DNA of 64,000 nucleotides, from positions 1,240,001 through 1,304,000 of the forward strand of contig OZ251226.1 in the NCBI GenBank assembly GCA_965240325.2. The letters run 5' to 3'. This stretch comes from Rebecca billardiae RCC1528. Its lineage: Eukaryota > Haptophyta. This document shows, piece after piece, positions 63,195 to 64,000 of this stretch (the first letter of the stretch is position 1; every line of letters begins with the position of its first letter). The position numbers and the translations under genes were made by a program. The notes beneath the pieces are model-generated. The model made no database searches and was not told where the DNA came from. It saw nothing but the letters and a program-made list of their open reading frames with translations.

Positions 63195-64000
63195 TCACCG
63201 GTCCACCAGTACTGCGGCGGACTGCGCGCGCTTCGCCGCGCGCTCGCCCTCGAGCTCCGCCGCTCTCCTCTCGCGCTCGAACTCGGCGCAGTCGGCAGCC
63301 ATGGCAGCCCGCTCGGCCGCAGCTCGATCTGTGCCCCCGCTCGGTTGCGTTGGCGCGCAAGCTGGCGCGCGCAGCGTCGGCGACGGCGCGCGCGATCGCC
63401 TTGCGCGACGAGTTCAGCTCCACCTGCTACTCCGTCAGGCGCACCTGCTGCTCCAAGATGATCGCGTGCTCAGCAGGAGTCACGCGCTGCTCGTGCAGCT
63501 GCACCTGCACGCGGCCTGCTGCGGACGCGCGCGGCGCGCTGGCGTCGGGGGGCGAGTAGAGGTCGCGGAAGGGGCAGCTGTCGTCGCCGGCGCCCAGCGA
63601 CATGTCGTCGACATCCAGCTCCGCCTTCCTCTCCGCCGCCGACGCGCCCTGCTTCCGGCTCAGGATGCGCTCCATGTCCTCGTGCTTGCCCTTCCACCAC
63701 CTGTGCACGGTCATCAGCCAGATGCCGATCACCTCGAGCCGCGGCGAGTCGTGGCGCAACGAGATGCCGAGCGCATCCACGCAGACGAGCGTGAGCGCCT
63801 TGGGCTTCTTCGTCCGACCGTCGCGCGCGGTCTGGGCGCACGCAGGGGTGAACACTCTGACCAACGGCTTGTGCTTCTTCGAGTTCTCAAGCATGAGCTC
63901 CACGAGACCACGAGCGTGCGGAGGAGGTCGAGGAGCATGAAGTCGAGCACCGATGCGTACCGCGGGCGAGTGCCGGCCACGCGCCAGCTGGTCGAGGGCT
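63195..64000 (-). pseudogene. Degraded gene with coiled-coil tail (5' end outside window)
   Basis: Protein-like text continues through three frame changes or stops. Reading leftward: VLDFMLLDLLRTL is in one frame and ELMLENSKKHKPLV in the next, at an 8-base duplication (TCTCGTGG next to CTCGTGGT, near 63903-63915). LEQQVRLTE is then followed by an in-frame TAG at 63429-63427 and by QVELNSSRKAIARAV in the same frame. After a run of five G near 63342 the charged coiled-coil text (AAAERAAMAADCAEFERERR) is in the +1 frame and ends at a TGA at 63197-63195. The middle contains IGIWLMTVHRWWKGKHEDME, which I do not recognise. Unmodelled introns could explain part of this. Confidence 0.5.

Overview
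This window is nuclear DNA of a eukaryote with a very GC-rich genome, most probably a single-celled alga of the haptophyte/chromist type. That placement is inferred from the gene set: a CatSper-like two-domain cation channel, a KRE6/SKN1-type GH16 enzyme, an SFR2-like galactolipid enzyme and many accessory secretory glycosyltransferases. Genes are close together and carry zero to three short GC-rich introns. Most donors read GTGCGC or GTACGC rather than GTRAGT. Sequence between genes is AT-richer and holds small repeats.

Layout: 0-1.7 kb, the end of an NAD(P)-dependent oxidoreductase and a poorly defined region with 24-bp repeats. 1.8-8.6 kb, an SH3/ion-channel/EF-hand gene and a sulfotransferase-like gene. 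9.7-17.6 kb, a BET bromodomain gene head-to-head with a GT25-like gene, a UBE2K-type E2, a GH16 gene and a kinase-fold-like gene. 17.7-35.5 kb, one complete Mutator-like transposon of 17,764 bp with about 490-bp terminal inverted repeats and a perfect 9-bp target duplication. 35.6-38.2 kb, a gene fusing U-box, protein kinase, ubiquitin, 2OG-Fe(II) dioxygenase and GRDP-like domains. 38.3-41.4 kb, an SFR2-like gene between short inverted repeats flanked by TA. 41.7 kb, a 100-N gap. 42.5-52.4 kb, four tandem armadillo-repeat/BTB genes, with a fifth cut by the gap. 52.8-56.8 kb, a long Ser/Pro-rich protein. 57-60 kb, repeats and a MITE. 60-62 kb, a head-to-head pair of secretory-pathway genes. 63.2-64.0 kb, a decaying gene.

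The two best candidates for something undescribed are the transposon and the U-box fusion. On its right arm the transposon has a gene of about 3,590 codons that joins a DSBH dioxygenase-like domain, a MULE transposase with DDE triad and SWIM finger, a PHD-like finger, and two OTU-like domains in tandem, the first having lost its catalytic residues. On the left arm is a convergent gene of unknown function with extreme low-complexity repeats. The U-box protein carries an E3 module, a kinase, a ubiquitin ending in RLRGG and a hydroxylase on one chain. The E2, the U-box fusion, the OTU domains and the BTB adaptors give the window many ubiquitin-related genes. Nothing in the sequence shows that they work together.

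All intron positions and domain names come from reading the translated sequence by eye, without alignment searches.
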